Translations under genes and position numbers: made by a program
Shown: in pieces, positions 5,611-6,270 of the stretch
How positions within the stretch are numbered: position 1 is the first letter of the stretch
Layout: the number at the start of each line of letters is the position of its first letter
DNA from: Thermoflexus sp042408365
Lineage (GTDB): Bacteria; Chloroflexota; Anaerolineae; Thermoflexales; Thermoflexaceae
DNA length: 6,270 bases
Assembly: GCF_042408365.1 (NCBI RefSeq)
Contig: NZ_JBHOQJ010000280.1
Location: 1 to 6,270, forward strand
Direction: 5' to 3'
The notes under the pieces: model-generated
Database searches by the model: none
What the model saw: the letters and a program-made list of their open reading frames with translations, nothing else
Told to the model about the DNA's origin: nothing

Positions 5611-6270
5611 ATGTCTTTCTGGCTCAAGCGCAAAGTCCTCATCACTGGCGGAGCCTCATTTATCGGCTCCCATCTCGTCGATGCCCTGGTGGAACGTGGG
5701 GCCAAGGTCCGTATCGTGGATGATCTCTCCAGCGGCAAGCTGGAGAACATCCAGCACCACCTGGCGAAGGGCACGGTGGAGTTCATCCAGGCGGATCTGC
5801 GCGAGCCGGGGGTGGCCCGGATGGCGATGCGGGACATCGAGATCGTCTTCCATCTGGCGGCCGACCACGGTGGTCGGGGCTATGTGGACCTGCATCAGGC
5901 CGGCCCGGCCTCCAACCTCTTTCTGGACGGCCTGATTTTCTGGGAAGCCCGCCGCGCCGGGGTGGAGAAGGTGGTCTTCGCCTCGTCAGGGTGTGTCTAC
6001 CCCAACTACTTACAGACCGATCCCAACAAGGAGCTCTATCTCACTGAGGACTTGGTCCAGCCGCCCTATGATGCGGACAACATGTACGGCTGGGCCAAGT
6101 TGATGGCGGAACTGACCCTGAAGGCGTATTACCGGGAGTATGGGCTGAAGTCGGTTTCCTGTCGTTACTTTACCGTGTATGGTCCTCGTGGGGTGGAGAA
6201 CCATGCGATCATTGCCCTGATCGCCAAGGCGTTTATCGGCCAGAATCCCATTGAGGTGTGGGGGGATGGC
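5611..6270 (+). CDS. NAD-dependent sugar-nucleotide epimerase/dehydratase, 3' end cut off
   Basis: The frame is open from ATG 5611 to the window edge (220 residues, about two thirds of the usual 310-330). AGGGAGG (5598-5604) lies six bases upstream. It is an extended short-chain dehydrogenase: nucleotide-binding loop TGGASFIGSHL (12-22), acidic VDDLSSGKLENI (36-47) that favours NAD, HLAADHGGRG (81-90), SSGCVYP (125-131), catalytic Y159-x3-K163, and RYFTVYGPRG (185-194). LAAD-x-GG-x-G together with SS-x-C-x-YP resembles GDP-mannose 3,5-epimerase and GDP-fucose synthase, where that Cys is an acid/base in epimerisation; C128 is its match here. Oddity: the middle Gly of the GxxGxxG loop is Ser16. 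It would act on a nucleotide sugar in the cytosol, supplying a donor for the neighbouring GT4. The superfamily is certain; the exact substrate is not. Confidence 0.92.
   Translation, partial: MSFWLKRKVLITGGASFIGSHLVDALVERGAKVRIVDDLSSGKLENIQHHLAKGTVEFIQADLREPGVARMAMRDIEIVFHLAADHGGRGYVDLHQAGPASNLFLDGLIFWEARRAGVEKVVFASSGCVYPNYLQTDPNKELYLTEDLVQPPYDADNMYGWAKLMAELTLKAYYREYGLKSVSCRYFTVYGPRGVENHAIIALIAKAFIGQNPIEVWGDG

Noticed and set aside
5316..5837. 173-residue minus strand open frame spanning two genes
   Set aside because: It crosses the GT4/epimerase junction antisense to both and shows no motif or ribosome site that I can recognise.

Overview
The window looks like a stretch of bacterial chromosome, mostly GC-rich, with genes packed on the + strand and strong Shine-Dalgarno sites (GGAGG-type) 6-9 bases before most starts. 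Codon use and gene style would fit a Chloroflexota-like or other GC-rich, possibly thermophilic bacterium. No rRNA, tRNA or marker gene fixes the taxon, so this is only a guess. No transposase, phage gene or CRISPR array was seen.

Left part (1-1015): a GC-rich nested hairpin opens the window. Two small redox genes follow: a 67-residue CDGSH iron-sulfur protein (195-398) and a classical WCGPC thioredoxin (620-967). Each has its own weak promoter candidate. The thioredoxin gene is followed by a perfect 12-bp GC hairpin (981-1015) that looks like its transcription end.

Middle spacer (1016-1383): no convincing gene. It holds several short dyads, three AGCGCTG copies, and a 19-pair imperfect inverted repeat whose loop carries a perfect TATAAT. 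This is the natural boundary between the redox genes and the next block.

Right part (1384-6270): a cell-surface polysaccharide or glycan block. It contains a Wzx-type flippase (1384-2916), an overlapping GT87/DUF2029 membrane glycosyltransferase (2906-4279), a spacer with inverted repeats (4280-4436), a cytosolic GT4 glycosyltransferase (4437-5591), and an NAD-dependent sugar-nucleotide epimerase (5611 to the window edge, cut off at its 3' end). Together these could make an activated sugar, transfer it to a lipid-linked glycan, move that glycan across the membrane and extend it outside with a polyprenyl-phosphate-sugar donor. The GT87 gene is clearly more AT-rich than its neighbours, which suggests a mosaic locus.

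The genes belong to known families, and I see no convincing new system. The most noteworthy points are the TATAAT-centred dyad, an exact 17-base repeat shared by two spacers (1-17 and 4346-4362, inverted), the inverted repeats bounding 121 bases at 4292-4412, and the Cys/His pair in the epimerase that suggests true epimerase chemistry.
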